The notes: generated by a model from the letters alone, not told the origin. A stretch of 64,000 nt of DNA from an uncultured Eubacteriales bacterium (GCA_905203305.1 CAJKVH010000003.1:62001-126000), one strand, 5' to 3'; positions 8,693-20,058 are shown, counted from the stretch's first letter. Made by a program: numbers and translations.

Positions 8693-9844
8693 GTGAAAGA
8701 AGATAAAAATATTACAAAAAAAGAAGCAAAACCAGAAAAAATAATGACACCAGAAGAAAAAGAAAAAGCAAAAGAAAAAGTAGCAAAAATCATAAAAAAA
8801 GCAAAAGAAAAAGGAAAAATAACATATGGAGAATTAGCATTAGAATTAGATGATGTAAATCAAGATCAAATAGAAAAAGTATTTGATGTAATGGAAGAAA
8901 TGGGAGTTGACGTTTTAAAAGACGATTTTGATGACGAACCAAATGAGGAAGATTTAAAAGAAGTTGAAAATTTAAAACTAGATGAAGTAACTCAAGATGA
9001 TACATTTGAAGGAATAAATGTTGATGATCCAGTAAGAATGTATTTAAGAGAGATTGGTAGAATAAAATTATTAACATATGACCAAGAACTTGAACTTGCT
9101 AAAAGAATATTAGATGGTGATGAAGAAGCAAAACAAGAATTAGCAGAAGCAAACCTAAGACTTGTTGTAAGTATTGCCAAAAAATATGTTGGAAGAGGAA
9201 TGCTATTTTTAGATTTAATACAAGAAGGAAATATGGGTTTAATTAAAGCAGTAGAAAAATTTGATTATACAAAAGGATTTAAATTTAGTACTTATGCAAC
9301 ATGGTGGATTAGACAATCAATTACAAGGGCAATAGCTGACCAAGCAAGAACAATAAGAATACCAGTTCACATGGTTGAAACAATAAACAAATTAATAAGA
9401 ACATCAAGACATTTATTACAAAGATTAGGAAGAGAACCAAGTCCAGAAGAATTATCAAAAGAACTTGAAATGCCAGTCGATAAAGTAATGGAAATTCAAA
9501 AAATTGCTCAAGATCCGGTATCTTTAGAAACACCTATTGGTGAAGAAGATGATAGTCATTTAGGAGATTTTATACAAGATGAAGACTCACCAGCTCCTCA
9601 AGATGCAGCAGCATACACACTTCTAAAAGAACAATTAAACGAAGTAATGCAAACACTTACACCAAGAGAAGCAAAAGTTTTAAGATTAAGATTTGGACTA
9701 GATGATGGAAAAGCAAGAACACTAGAAGAAGTAGGAAAAGAATTTGATGTAACAAGAGAAAGAATTCGTCAAATTGAAGCAAAAGCACTAAGAAAATTAA
9801 GACATCCAAGTAGAAGTAAAAAATTAAAAGATTATATGACATAA
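8693..9844 (+). CDS. rpoD: Primary sigma factor (sigma-70/SigA)
   Basis: 383 aa, GTG start with AAAGGAAG upstream. All regions are present: 1.1-like acidic N-terminus (about 20-90), 1.2 ([17 protein letters not shown]), 2.1-2.4 ([51 protein letters not shown]), region 3 ([13 protein letters not shown]) and 4.2 ([30 protein letters not shown]). It directs RNA polymerase to the TTGACA/TATAAT promoters seen throughout the window. It sits directly after dnaG and is probably cotranscribed with it. Confidence 0.97.
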   Translation: MKEDKNITKKEAKPEKIMTPEEKEKAKEKVAKIIKKAKEKGKITYGELALELDDVNQDQIEKVFDVMEEMGVDVLKDDFDDEPNEEDLKEVENLKLDEVTQDDTFEGINVDDPVRMYLREIGRIKLLTYDQELELAKRILDGDEEAKQELAEANLRLVVSIAKKYVGRGMLFLDLIQEGNMGLIKAVEKFDYTKGFKFSTYATWWIRQSITRAIADQARTIRIPVHMVETINKLIRTSRHLLQRLGREPSPEELSKELEMPVDKVMEIQKIAQDPVSLETPIGEEDDSHLGDFIQDEDSPAPQDAAAYTLLKEQLNEVMQTLTPREAKVLRLRFGLDDGKARTLEEVGKEFDVTRERIRQIEAKALRKLRHPSRSKKLKDYMT

Positions 9845-9847
9845 GAT

Positions 9848-9907
9848 CCCCATTTAGGGACGGACCTTTTTTGGGGAATACTTTAAAATTGGCCCGTCCT
9901 TAATTGG
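9848..9907. repeat. Palindromic repeat, degenerate copy 2
   Basis: CCCCATTTAGGGACGGACC and GGCCCGTCCTTAATTGG are diverged inverse arms around TTTTTTGGGGAATACTTTAA. It follows the rpoD stop immediately and ends at the ribosome-binding site of the next gene, so it may also act as an intercistronic terminator. Confidence 0.7.
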
Positions 9908-9924
9908 TGAAAGAGAGGAAAAAT

Positions 9925-10986
9925 ATGAATACAATTATAGAAATAATAAAAAATTTGAATGCAGAAACAATGGTAGATTTAGTAATTGCGATTGCAATTT
10001 TAGCTGTACTAGATATATTTAGCCCACTTTTTTCATATTTAATATTAAAAGTTTTTAATTTAGATAAAAGTAAAAAACAAATAAAAAATAATCCATTTTA
10101 TATGCCTTTAAAAGCATTTTTTAAAGTAACAGGAGTATATGTTGCAATATTGTTTGTAAGACCTACATTTGATTTAACAGATGAATTTATGAATTTAGTA
10201 ACAAAGATATACAAAGTTATAGTAACAATTACAATTGCAAATAGTTTAGCAAATAGTATGACAAAAAAATCAAGATTTATTAGAGCAATAAGAGATAAAA
10301 GCGAAAAAGAAATTAATGATGCATCAGCAAAGATGATGATAAGAGTAATAAAAGTATTAATATATGTTGTTGCAACATTTATAGTATTTTATGAAATTGG
10401 ATATGATTTAAGTGGATTAATAACAGGGCTAGGACTTGGAACAGTAGTGCTAACATTGGCTGCACAAGATACAGTAAAAAGTTTACTTGGTGGATTTATA
10501 ATTTTAGCAGATAAGCCATTTAAAGTAGGAGACTATGTACAAGTTCAAGGTTATGAAGGAACTGTTGAAGATATGACTTTAAGAAGTACAAGAATCAGAC
10601 AATTAAATGATTCTATAGTACAAATTCCAAATTCAGTAATTGCATCTTCATCAGTAGAAAATATAAGCAAAATGAGAAGAAGAAGATATGCTTTAAATTT
10701 AGACATAGTAGAAGATACAAAGCCAGAAAAGATAACATTGTTAAAACAAAGAATTTTTGAAAGCTTAATGAAAAATGAAAACGTGATAAAAGACACAATA
10801 AGCATCTATTTTACAGAAATTGCAGAAAGTAGTTTTAAAATATCCATCATATTCTATTTTGATGTAACAGATTATATGGAATTTTTAGAATTAAAAGACG
10901 GGGTAAATAAAGAAATTGTTGAGATTTTAAATAGAGAAAAAATAAAAATTGCATATGATACAAAAACTATAGAAATAAAAAAATAA
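9925..10986 (+). CDS. Small-conductance mechanosensitive channel (MscS family)
   Basis: 353 aa from the ATG at 9925, which has AGAGAGGAA at the right distance. Membrane helices are visible near residues 15-40, 65-85, 95-115 and 135-160. The pore-lining TM3 region (GLITGLGLGTVVLTLAAQDTV) and the start of the beta domain (GGFIILADKPFKVGDYVQV, EGTVEDMTLRSTRIRQLND, VQIPNSVI) match the MscS core. It opens under membrane tension to release solutes on hypo-osmotic shock. The C-terminal cytoplasmic vestibule domain (KPEKITLLKQRIF onward) is present, so the protein looks complete. Confidence 0.93.
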   Translation: MNTIIEIIKNLNAETMVDLVIAIAILAVLDIFSPLFSYLILKVFNLDKSKKQIKNNPFYMPLKAFFKVTGVYVAILFVRPTFDLTDEFMNLVTKIYKVIVTITIANSLANSMTKKSRFIRAIRDKSEKEINDASAKMMIRVIKVLIYVVATFIVFYEIGYDLSGLITGLGLGTVVLTLAAQDTVKSLLGGFIILADKPFKVGDYVQVQGYEGTVEDMTLRSTRIRQLNDSIVQIPNSVIASSSVENISKMRRRRYALNLDIVEDTKPEKITLLKQRIFESLMKNENVIKDTISIYFTEIAESSFKISIIFYFDVTDYMEFLELKDGVNKEIVEILNREKIKIAYDTKTIEIKK

Positions 10987-11060
10987 ACATACATAAAATG
11001 TTCATATATTCATCACAAAAATAAAGTATAATAATAAAAAAATAAGGAGGACACTAGCAA

Positions 11061-11738
11061 ATGGAAGACACAACAATTTTAATTGTAGATGATGAAGCTA
11101 GAATGAGAAAATTAATAAAAGACTTTTTAAATAAAAATGATTATAAGACTTTAGAAGCATGTGATGGAGAAGAGGCTTTAGATGTTTTTGAAGAAAATAA
11201 AGATAAAATAAGTTTAATATTGTTAGATGTAATGATGCCAAAAGTAGATGGCTGGACAGTCTTAAGAAAAATAAGAAATGAGTCAAAAGTTCCAGTAATT
11301 ATGCTTACAGCAAGAGGAGAAGAACAAGACGAATTATTTGGATTTGAATTAGGTGTTGACGAATACATCTCAAAACCATTTAGTCCTAAAATTCTTGTTG
11401 CGAGAATAGAAGTTATTTTAAGAAGAATAAATGGAGAGAAGAAAAGCGTTAGGGATTATGATGGCATAGTTATAGATGACCAAGGAAGAACTGTAACAGT
11501 AGATGGAAAACCAGTAGATCTAAGTTTAAGAGAATATGAACTTTTAAAATATTTGTTGGATAATGAAAAAATAGCTTTATCAAGAGATAAAATATTAAAT
11601 AATGTTTGGAATTATGATTATTATGGTGATTCAAGAACAATTGATAGCCATATAAAAAAAATAAGACATAAATTGGGAAAAAAAGGAAAGTATATAGAAA
11701 CAATTAGAGGGGTAGGCTACAAATTTGAAGTAAAATAA
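11061..11738 (+). CDS. OmpR/PhoB-type response regulator
   Basis: 225 aa, start supported by AAGGAGG. The receiver domain has the acidic pair D10/D11, the phospho-acceptor D56 in LILLDVMMPKVDGW, the signalling Thr in VIMLTARGE and Lys in YISKPF. The C-terminal winged helix (about 130-225) has LSLREYELLKYLLDNE, WNYDYYGDSRTIDSHIKKIRHKL and the wing RGVGYKFE. It pairs with the sensor kinase 56 bp downstream. A TATAAT at about 11027 is the likely promoter. Its stimulus and target genes cannot be told from sequence. Confidence 0.95.
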   Translation: MEDTTILIVDDEARMRKLIKDFLNKNDYKTLEACDGEEALDVFEENKDKISLILLDVMMPKVDGWTVLRKIRNESKVPVIMLTARGEEQDELFGFELGVDEYISKPFSPKILVARIEVILRRINGEKKSVRDYDGIVIDDQGRTVTVDGKPVDLSLREYELLKYLLDNEKIALSRDKILNNVWNYDYYGDSRTIDSHIKKIRHKLGKKGKYIETIRGVGYKFEVK

Positions 11739-11741
11739 AGT

Positions 11742-11782
11742 AAGTTTAAGTTGGGATTATTTTTAGGTCTCAACTTAAATTT
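11742..11782 (+). promoter_or_regulatory. Intercistronic hairpin between regulator and kinase
   Basis: AAGTTTAAGTTGGGA pairs over 15 positions (two G-U) with TCTCAACTTAAATTT. There is no long T run after it, so it is more likely an mRNA-stability or partial attenuation element setting the regulator/kinase ratio than a full terminator. Confidence 0.5.
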
Positions 11783-11794
11783 TAGGAGAAGAAA

Positions 11795-13303
11795 ATGAAT
11801 AATAAAATTGGAATATTTAAATCTATAAGAACAAAATTATTTTTATCATTATGTATAATTGTTATAGCAATAATTGTGTCATTAATATTACTTAATAATT
11901 TTGTATTAAGAAAATTTTATGAATATAATAAAGAAAAACAATTAAGAAATGTATATGAAACAATAAATGAATATTATAATAATGAATCAAAAGAAAAAAA
12001 TCTATCAGATGAACTTGATAAAATTGCTATAAATAATAACTTTGATATTTTAATAAGAAGTGATGAAAATGTTAGTGTATATAGCTCTAATAAGGATTTT
12101 TATTCAGCAATAGGGGAAATGATAGTATCAATTTTAAGAGAAGAAAGAAACCAATCAGATGTGTTAGAAAAAAATGATAAATATACAGTTAGCAAATATA
12201 AAGATAGTAAGACAACAATAAATTATATAATGCTTGTTGCAAACTTAGACAATTCCTATCATTTATACATAAGAATGCCAGTTACAGCCATAGATGAAAG
12301 TGTTCAAATTTCAAATGAATTTTTATCTATAATTGCAATTTTTGTAATAATTATAGGAGGAAGTGTTTTATCAATTGTTTCTCAAAGATTTAGTGAGCCT
12401 ATTGTTGAACTAAATCAGATCGCAAAAAAAATGTCAGATTTAGATTTTAGTCAAAAATATAAAACATCATATGCAAATGATGAAGTAGACATGCTTGGAA
12501 ATAGTATAAATAAATTATCTGATAAGTTAGAAGAAACAATAAGGCAACTTAAAAACAATAATACACAGCTTGAAAGAGATATTGAAGAAAAATCTCAAAT
12601 TGATGAAATGAGAAAAAGCTTTATATCAAACGTTTCACATGAATTAAAAACACCAATTGCATTAATACAAGGATATAGTGAAGGGTTAATTGAAAATGTA
12701 AATAGTGATGAAGAATCAAGAAAATTTTATGCAGAAGTTATTAGAGATGAAGCAGAAAAGATGGATAAGCTTGTAAAAAGGCTATTAGAACTTATGAAAC
12801 TTGAATATGGAAAAATGGAATTTAATAATAAAGAATTTAATATCGTAGAACTTGAAAATGAGATCTTAAGAAAGTCAAAGGTCATGATGGAAAAAGAAGG
12901 AGTAGAACTTGAAAATAATATAGATTTATCAAAAGAAATAATAGTATATGCAGATGATTTTTATATAGATCAAGTTTTAACAAATTATATTACAAATGCA
13001 ATAAAATATTCGATTAAAATTAATGGTAAAAAGATTGTAAGAATTGAAAATAAAATATTAGAAGACAAAAATAAAGTTAGAATAATTGTATTTAACACAT
13101 TTGAGGAATTTTCAAATGAAGATATGGACCATATATGGAGAAGATTTTATAAAGGTGATGAATCTAGAAATAGGGACAAAGGAGGAAGTGGAATTGGATT
13201 ATCTCTAGTTAAAGCAATTATGAATAATTATGGGAATAATTATGGAGTGAAAAATGCTGCAGGAGGGGTGGAATTCTGGTTTGAACTAGACCTGAAAAAT
13301 TGA
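11795..13303 (+). CDS. Two-component sensor histidine kinase
   Basis: 502 aa. Two membrane helices (about residues 13-36 and 174-196) flank an extracytoplasmic sensor domain of about 135 residues, followed by a HAMP linker (RFSEPIVELNQIAKKMSDLDF) and a coiled stretch. The dimerisation domain carries the phospho-acceptor H282 in FISNVSHELKTPIALIQGY. The ATPase domain has an N box (VLTNYITNAIKYS) and G boxes (WRRFYKGDES, GGSGIGLSLVKAI); the usual DxGxG motif is weak (FNTFEEFSNED), as in some WalK/VanS relatives. It should phosphorylate the regulator encoded just upstream. Confidence 0.93.
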   Translation: MNNKIGIFKSIRTKLFLSLCIIVIAIIVSLILLNNFVLRKFYEYNKEKQLRNVYETINEYYNNESKEKNLSDELDKIAINNNFDILIRSDENVSVYSSNKDFYSAIGEMIVSILREERNQSDVLEKNDKYTVSKYKDSKTTINYIMLVANLDNSYHLYIRMPVTAIDESVQISNEFLSIIAIFVIIIGGSVLSIVSQRFSEPIVELNQIAKKMSDLDFSQKYKTSYANDEVDMLGNSINKLSDKLEETIRQLKNNNTQLERDIEEKSQIDEMRKSFISNVSHELKTPIALIQGYSEGLIENVNSDEESRKFYAEVIRDEAEKMDKLVKRLLELMKLEYGKMEFNNKEFNIVELENEILRKSKVMMEKEGVELENNIDLSKEIIVYADDFYIDQVLTNYITNAIKYSIKINGKKIVRIENKILEDKNKVRIIVFNTFEEFSNEDMDHIWRRFYKGDESRNRDKGGSGIGLSLVKAIMNNYGNNYGVKNAAGGVEFWFELDLKN

Positions 13304-13374
13304 GATTGCAACTTAAAACAGGTGCATAATTAAAAGACCTTTTAGTATAGAATACTTGCAAGGAGGCTGCAAAT

Positions 13375-13575
13375 ATGAACAAACTAAGAATACCACAAAA
13401 TCATAGCGGAGTTAGTAAAACTCTTAGATTACCAGAGAATATAGTAGATGATGTGCAAAACCTTGCAAATCTTAAAAATTTATCTTTTAATAAAATTGTA
13501 ATTTCTTTACTTGAGTTTGGATTAAGTAATTTAGATGAAAAAGATTATGAAAAATTAAAAAAATTGCGTGAATAA
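13375..13575 (+). CDS. Small ribbon-helix-helix protein
   Basis: 66 aa, start supported by AAGGAGGC 8 nt upstream. The segment SKTLRLPENIVDDVQNLANLKNLSFNKIVISLLEFGL matches the Arc/MetJ/CopG fold: a short strand for DNA contact followed by two helices. It probably binds DNA as a dimer. No toxin or plasmid gene accompanies it, so it may be a stand-alone regulator. It has its own terminator. Confidence 0.65.
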   Translation: MNKLRIPQNHSGVSKTLRLPENIVDDVQNLANLKNLSFNKIVISLLEFGLSNLDEKDYEKLKKLRE

Positions 13576-13603
13576 AAGGGTCTCATAAAAAAGACCCTTT
13601 TAT
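13574..13603. terminator. Bidirectional terminator
   Basis: AAAAGGGTCT pairs with AGACCCTTTT around an A-rich loop, with T tracts in both directions. It ends the RHH gene and the converging pflA. Confidence 0.8.
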
Positions 13604-14329
13604 TCTAAAACAATTTTTTTAGCACGAGATACATCTTCATCTGTTGCTTCTCTAACACCTTCTAATTTATAGGTGTCTCCATATTCAATCCATTTATATT
13701 TTCCCATAGTATGATATGGTAAAAATTCAACTTTTTGTACAGATTTTAATGAAACTATAAAATCTTTAAGTTTTAGTAAATCATTTTCATCATCTGTATA
13801 TCCAGGAACTAAAACTTGCCTAATCCACATTGGCTTGCCAATATCACTCAAATATTTTATAAAGTTTAATTCTTTTTCATTAGAAAAGCCAACTAAATCT
13901 TCGCACTTTTTAGGATCAATATGTTTAACATCCATTAAAAATAAATCAGTTAAATCAATTAATTCTTTCATTTTATCTGTTAAAGCAACCATTCCGAGAT
14001 GTATCAATACAGGTTTGAATGCCTTTAGCTTTAAGTTTTTTAAAAAGTTCTATTAAAAACTCATACTGTAAAAGAGGTTCACCACCAGAACAGGTAACGC
14101 CACCACTTTTTATATAATTTTTATATCTTAAAATTTGTTCAAAAATTTCATTTACAGAATGATATTCTCCGCTATTAATATCCCATGTATCTCTATTTTG
14201 ACAATATTTGCATCTTAAGGCACATCCTTGCAAAAAGATTACATATCTTATTCCAGGGCCATCTAATGTTCCAAAAGATTCAAAAGAATGTACTTTAGCA
14301 TAATATTTTAAATCATCTTTATTTTTCAT
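13600..14329 (-). pseudogene. pflA: Pyruvate formate-lyase activating enzyme (frameshifted)
   Basis: Two frames together encode a full radical-SAM PflA, which installs the glycyl radical on PflB. The N-terminal part (14329 down to about 14000) has the [18 protein letters not shown] cluster motif (CxxxCxxC), [13 protein letters not shown] and TCIDTS; the C-terminal part has [42 protein letters not shown] and EFLPYHTMGKYKW. The join is broken at about 13996: removing the extra C of TCTCGGA gives [13 protein letters not shown], as expected. It lies directly downstream of pflB on the same strand. One base disables it, so a sequence error is possible; if real, PflB could not be activated by this copy. 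Confidence 0.88.
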
Positions 14330-14359
14330 ATAATATAAAAATCCTTTCTAAGTATTTGT

Positions 14360-14420
14360 TTCCCATTTGGGGACGGAGTTTTTATGGGAAATCCCGCAAA
14401 AACTCCGTCCCCAAATGGGA
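14360..14420. repeat. Long palindromic repeat, copy 3
   Basis: TTCCCATTTGGGGACGGAGT and ACTCCGTCCCCAAATGGGAA are exact inverse arms around TTTTATGGGAAATCCCGCAAAA. It lies between pflB and pflA on the minus strand. Confidence 0.85.
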
Positions 14421-14432
14421 ATTCCTCAAAAA

Positions 14433-14459
14433 AGGACTGTCCCCAAATGGGGAAAGTCC
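14433..14459. repeat. Short variant palindrome next to copy 3
   Basis: GGACTGTCCCCAAATGGGG followed by AAAGTCC forms a compact inverse repeat sharing the CCCCAAATGGG core but with a GGACTGTCC arm, a second subtype of the same family placed in tandem. Confidence 0.6.
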
Positions 14460-14469
14460 AAAATGAGGT

Positions 14470-16707
14470 TTATATTTTTTCATGTATTGTTCTATTTATA
14501 ACATCTAATTGTTGTTCTCTTGTTAAAGATGTAAATTTAACAGCATATCCAGAAACACGTATTGTAAGTTGAGGATACTTTTCAGGGTGATCCATAGCAT
14601 CTAATAATAAACTTCTATCAAATACATTAACATTTATATGATGTCCTGTTTGTGCAAAATATCCATCTAACATATTTACAAGATTTGTAACTTTTTCATC
14701 TTCTGTTTTACCAAGTGTACTTGGAGTTATAGAAAATGTGAAAGATATTCCATCTTCAGCTGAATCAAATGGTAATTTTGCAATTGAATTCATAACTGCT
14801 AAAGCTCCATTTTTATCACGTCCATGAAGTGGGTTGGCACCAGGTCCGAATGGGGCTCCTGCACGACGACCATCAGGAGTATTTCCTGTAGCTTTACCAT
14901 AAACAACATTTGATGTGATTGTTAAAATAGATAAAGTGTGTTTTGAATTTTTGTAAGTTGGATGTTTACGTAGTTTTTCAACAAAACGTTTTACTAAATC
15001 AACTGCAATTTGATCAACTCTATCATCATCATTTCCAAATTGAGGGTATTCTCCTTCAACTTCATAATCCACAACTATACCATTTTCATCACGAATTGTT
15101 TTTACTTTAGCATATTTTATTGCAGATAATGAATCGGCAGCAACTGAAAGTCCAGCTATACCACATGCCATTGTTTGGAATACATCTTTATCATGTAAAG
15201 CCATTTCAATTGCTTCGTAAGAATATTTATCATGCATATAGTGAATTGCATTTAGTGCTTTAATATATATTTTTGCAACATAATCCATCATTTGATCATA
15301 TTTTTCCATAACTTCATCGTAATCTAGATATTCTGAAGTAATAGGAGCAAATTTTGGTGCAACTTGTTTTTTAGAAACTTCATCAATACCACCATTGATT
15401 GCATACAATAATGTTTTAGCAAGATTTGCACGTGCTCCAAAGAATTGCATTTGCTTACCTATTTTCATTGGAGAAACACAGCAAGCTATACCATAATCAT
15501 CACCTAAAGTGATTCTCATTAAATCATCATTTTCATATTGGATAGATGATGTTTTTATAGAAAGATCTGTTACAAATCTCTTAAATCCTTCTGGTAATCT
15601 TGTAGACCAAAGAACTGTCATATTAGGTTCTGGTGCAGGTCCTAAGTTTACTAATGTATGAAGTAATCTAAATGAATTTTTAGTAACTAGTGTTCTTCCA
15701 TCAATTCCCATACCACCAATACTTTCTGTTACCCATACAGGATCGCCTGAGAATAATTCATTATATTCTGGTGTACGAAGGAATCTTACTAATCTTAATT
15801 TCATAATAAAGTGGTCCATTAATTCTTGAGCTGATTCTTCTGTTAATGTACCGTTTCTTAAATCTCTTTCTATATAGATATCTAAGAATGTAGAAGTTCT
15901 ACCTAAGCTCATTGCAGCACCATTTTGGTCTTTTATAGCTCCTAAATATCCAAAATATAACCATTGGATAGCTTCTTTAGCTGTTGTAGCAGGTTTTGAG
16001 ATATCAAAACCATATTTAAGAGCCATTACTTTAAGAGCTTCTAAAGCTTTTATTTGTTCTGAAACTTCTTCACGGTGACGAATAATTTCTTCTGTGAAGC
16101 TATCTACATCTAATTCGTAAAGTTCATGTTTCTTTTCTTCAATTAAAACATCAACACCGTAAAGAGCAACTCTTCTGTAATCTCCTATAATTCTTCCACG
16201 TCCATATCCATCAGGAAGACCTGTTAAAAGTTTATTTGAACGAGCTCTTCTTACATCAGGTGTGTATACATCAAAAACACCATCATTATGAGTTTTTCTT
16301 ATTGAATGAAAAATTTTGTCAACTTCAGGATCAACTTCTCTTCCATAAGCCGCACAAGATTTTTCAACTATTTTTATACCACCAAAAGGCATAATAGCTC
16401 TTTTTAATGGTTTGTCCGTTTGAAGACCAACTATTTCTTCTAGGTCTTTATCAATATATCCAGCATCATGACTTGCAACTGTAGAAACAGTTTTTGTATC
16501 TATATCTAAAACTCCTCCTGGAGCTGCTTTTTCTTCTTTATATAATTCTAAAACTTCATCCCACAATTTTTTTGTTTTTTCTGTTGGAGATGCTAAAAAG
16601 CTTGAATCTCCTTCATATGGAGTATAGTTTTTTTGAATAAAGTCTCTTACATTAATTTCTGATTGCCAGTCTCCTGACTCGAAATCGTTCCATGCATCAA
16701 ATTTCAT
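14470..16707 (-). CDS. pflB: Formate acetyltransferase (pyruvate formate-lyase)
   Basis: 745 aa, start supported by AAAGGATG. It converts pyruvate and CoA to acetyl-CoA and formate under anaerobic conditions. The catalytic cysteine pair is in [10 protein letters not shown], and the C-terminal glycyl-radical motif RVSGYAVKF (Gly near residue 720) is intact, as are [33 protein letters not shown] and [17 protein letters not shown]. The length fits the family (about 740-760). The activase gene pflA follows, separated by palindromic repeats. A 14-bp perfect palindrome lies in the promoter region. Confidence 0.97.
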   Translation of the reverse strand: MKFDAWNDFESGDWQSEINVRDFIQKNYTPYEGDSSFLASPTEKTKKLWDEVLELYKEEKAAPGGVLDIDTKTVSTVASHDAGYIDKDLEEIVGLQTDKPLKRAIMPFGGIKIVEKSCAAYGREVDPEVDKIFHSIRKTHNDGVFDVYTPDVRRARSNKLLTGLPDGYGRGRIIGDYRRVALYGVDVLIEEKKHELYELDVDSFTEEIIRHREEVSEQIKALEALKVMALKYGFDISKPATTAKEAIQWLYFGYLGAIKDQNGAAMSLGRTSTFLDIYIERDLRNGTLTEESAQELMDHFIMKLRLVRFLRTPEYNELFSGDPVWVTESIGGMGIDGRTLVTKNSFRLLHTLVNLGPAPEPNMTVLWSTRLPEGFKRFVTDLSIKTSSIQYENDDLMRITLGDDYGIACCVSPMKIGKQMQFFGARANLAKTLLYAINGGIDEVSKKQVAPKFAPITSEYLDYDEVMEKYDQMMDYVAKIYIKALNAIHYMHDKYSYEAIEMALHDKDVFQTMACGIAGLSVAADSLSAIKYAKVKTIRDENGIVVDYEVEGEYPQFGNDDDRVDQIAVDLVKRFVEKLRKHPTYKNSKHTLSILTITSNVVYGKATGNTPDGRRAGAPFGPGANPLHGRDKNGALAVMNSIAKLPFDSAEDGISFTFSITPSTLGKTEDEKVTNLVNMLDGYFAQTGHHINVNVFDRSLLLDAMDHPEKYPQLTIRVSGYAVKFTSLTREQQLDVINRTIHEKI

Positions 16708-16762
16708 TTATATCATCCTTTCAAATTTCATTTGGTTTTATTATTTACATTTTCGACCGAAA

Positions 16763-16776
16763 TTATGATATCATAA
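16763..16776. promoter_or_regulatory. 14-bp palindrome upstream of pflB (candidate operator)
   Basis: TTATGATATCATAA is a perfect dyad about 56 bp upstream of the pflB start. It does not match the Rex or Fnr consensus I know. AT-rich dyads arise by chance at moderate rate, so support is limited. Confidence 0.35.
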
Positions 16777-16824
16777 CAGTTAATTTATAGCAATATATTT
16801 TTTTGAAATTTTTGTGAATTTTTA

Positions 16825-16853
16825 TTGAAATAAGGTGATTTTTTTAGTATAAT
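16825..16853 (+). promoter_or_regulatory. tRNA-Gly promoter
   Basis: TTGAAA (16825-16830) and TATAAT (16848-16853) with a 17-bp spacer, 13 bp upstream of the tRNA. Confidence 0.75.
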
Positions 16854-16865
16854 ATTTTAGAAGAT

Positions 16866-16939
16866 GCGGGTATAGTTTAATGGTAGAATCCCATGCTTCC
16901 GACCTGGTTGTGAGGGTTCGATTCCCTCTACCCGCTCCA
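16866..16939 (+). tRNA. tRNA-Gly (anticodon UCC)
   Basis: 74 nt including an encoded CCA. The acceptor GCGGGTA pairs with TACCCGC; the D arm is GTTTAATGGTAGAAT; the anticodon loop is CTTCCGA; the T arm GAGGG-TTCGATT-CCCTC is perfect. The anticodon stem CCATG/CCTGG contains one T-C mismatch (position 30-40), which is unusual for a housekeeping tRNA-Gly. It is the left neighbour of the accessory patch. Confidence 0.92.
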
Positions 16940-16977
16940 TAAGATAAAATCGTCGCACTAATGTGACGTTAATGATT

Positions 16978-17005
16978 AAATCAATCTGAAAAGATTGATT
17001 TTTTT
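16978..17005 (+). terminator. Terminator downstream of tRNA-Gly
   Basis: AAATCAATCT pairs with AGATTGATTT around GAAA, followed by TTTTTT. Confidence 0.8.
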
Positions 17006-17037
17006 GTGCGTTATTGCAAAGAAAGGTGTGATGTGAT

Positions 17038-17310
17038 ATGATTAAAAGAATTAAAAAGAAAATCAATATGAGTGATGAACTTAGGAGCAAAATTAATTGG
17101 TCTTGCAAATTTAATAACAGACCCTACCAGATTATTGAGGGTCACCTAAGAATTGTGGAACATACAAATCTAGCGTATGTAGAGCCACACAAAGTAATTA
17201 TTGGAGATACACTATATTTATTCTTCAATGAACAAAAACATTTTTATATTGGGAATTTAAAGAAGAAAATCCCTATTGCTGATTTATCAGAGTACATAGC
17301 AAGGCATTAA
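17038..17310 (+). CDS. Hypothetical protein at edge of accessory patch
   Basis: 90 aa, preceded by AAAGGTG. The N-terminus is strongly basic (MIKRIKKKINM) and the rest is a beta-rich mixed sequence (LAYVEPHKVIIGDTLYLFFN). I recognise no domain. It lies between tRNA-Gly and the serine recombinase remnant and may be cargo of that element. Its codon use is less AT-extreme than the core genes. Confidence 0.45.
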   Translation: MIKRIKKKINMSDELRSKINWSCKFNNRPYQIIEGHLRIVEHTNLAYVEPHKVIIGDTLYLFFNEQKHFYIGNLKKKIPIADLSEYIARH

Positions 17311-17361
17311 TTAATTGAGAGTTTATATACTCCCACAATATTGGTTTATTTTGTCGTGTAA

Positions 17362-19192
<1,831 letters not shown>

Positions 19193-19195
19193 ATT

Positions 19196-19558
19196 ATGGA
19201 ATTAAAATATACAAGAATTGGTGATTATGAATTACCAAATTTAACTTTAAATGATAATAAAAAAGGGACAATTAATAAGTATGGAATGTTAAGACTTGAT
19301 TATTTAAAACAACATAAAAAAGCACTTTACACTACACTTTTAATGAAAGATGAAATTACTAATCATCTTGTTTCAGTAAGTAAAAATGCAGAAAATTTAT
19401 TAAATAATTTGATGGAAAGTTATAAAAAATCAGATGAAAAACTATCTGAAAAGAATAAAGAAATAAAACAACTTGAATGGGTAAAACTAATGAATAATTA
19501 TAAAAATACAGCTGAAGAAATCATATTAAATGAATTAATTTATACTGAAAATGTGTGA
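19196..19558 (+). CDS. tnpV: TnpV-family transposon protein
   Basis: 120 aa, 3 bp after the recombinase remnant. The N-terminal ELKYTRIGDYELPNLTLND, GKYGMLRLDYLKQHKKALYTTLL-type centre and C-terminal WVKLMNNYKNTAEEIILNELIY match TnpV proteins carried by mobilizable transposons of gut Clostridia. The molecular function is unknown. Its survival beside a broken recombinase suggests recent decay or an independent use. The stop codon lies within a perfect 16-bp palindrome. Confidence 0.8.
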   Translation: MELKYTRIGDYELPNLTLNDNKKGTINKYGMLRLDYLKQHKKALYTTLLMKDEITNHLVSVSKNAENLLNNLMESYKKSDEKLSEKNKEIKQLEWVKLMNNYKNTAEEIILNELIYTENV

Positions 19559-19570
19559 GTACGTACTCAC
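19555..19570. repeat. Perfect 16-bp palindrome GTGAGTACGTACTCAC
   Basis: A perfect dyad overlapping the tnpV stop codon; a candidate protein-binding site or transfer-origin component of the old element. Confidence 0.6.
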
Positions 19571-19618
19571 ATATCGTGTCTAGCAAGCACTGAATTTGTA
19601 CTCCCATACAAATTCCAA

Positions 19619-19634
19619 TATGGGAATTCCCATA
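19619..19634. repeat. Perfect 16-bp palindrome TATGGGAATTCCCATA
   Basis: A second perfect dyad, preceded by the related inverse pair CCCATAC...ATATGGG. It lies 30 bp upstream of the RHH gene and could be its operator or an oriT arm. Confidence 0.55.
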
Positions 19635-19665
19635 CCCTTAAATTTTAGAAAGGAGACTTTAAATT

Positions 19666-20037
19666 ATGATAATAAGAAATAATAAAGTAAATGTGTTTTT
19701 AAGTGATGATGAAAAATTTATTTTGAAAAGAGATTCTTCAAGACTAAACTTATCTCAATCTGAATATATTAGAAATTTAATTATAGGATATAAGATTAAA
19801 GTTCCAGAAGTTAAAGAAGAACCTAAGCCTAAAAAAGATGAATATGTTATTGAAAACATTGCTAAAGCACTAGAAGAAAACATTGAATGCTTAATTAAAG
19901 TAAAAAATAAATTTCATTATTTTGGATACTTTGAAGATGAACGAGCAATTGGAACTAAAATTGAATATTTAAAATTACAAAATACTACACTAAAAAAATA
20001 TATACCTATTGAAAATGATAAAGACAGTGCCAGCTAG
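19666..20037 (+). CDS. RHH-type mobilization/relaxosome-like protein
   Basis: 123 aa, start supported by AAAGGAG 10 nt upstream. The N-terminal half (KVNVFLSDDEKFILKRDSSRLNLSQSEYIRNLI) has the strand-helix-helix pattern and SQSEYIRNLI ending of MobC/CopG-like relaxosome accessory proteins; the C-terminal half is charged and helical. No relaxase follows, so the mobilization module is incomplete. Two palindromes lie just upstream, as is common for autoregulated RHH genes. Confidence 0.55.
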   Translation: MIIRNNKVNVFLSDDEKFILKRDSSRLNLSQSEYIRNLIIGYKIKVPEVKEEPKPKKDEYVIENIAKALEENIECLIKVKNKFHYFGYFEDERAIGTKIEYLKLQNTTLKKYIPIENDKDSAS

Positions 20038-20058
20038 CATTGTCTTTGTCTTGTGAAC

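Noticed and set aside
8790..9077. Leu-rich minus-strand ORFs inside rpoD, smc, topA and others
   Set aside because: They are shadows of GAA/AAA/ATA-rich genes, with Leu/Phe/Tyr-only composition and no ribosome-binding sites.
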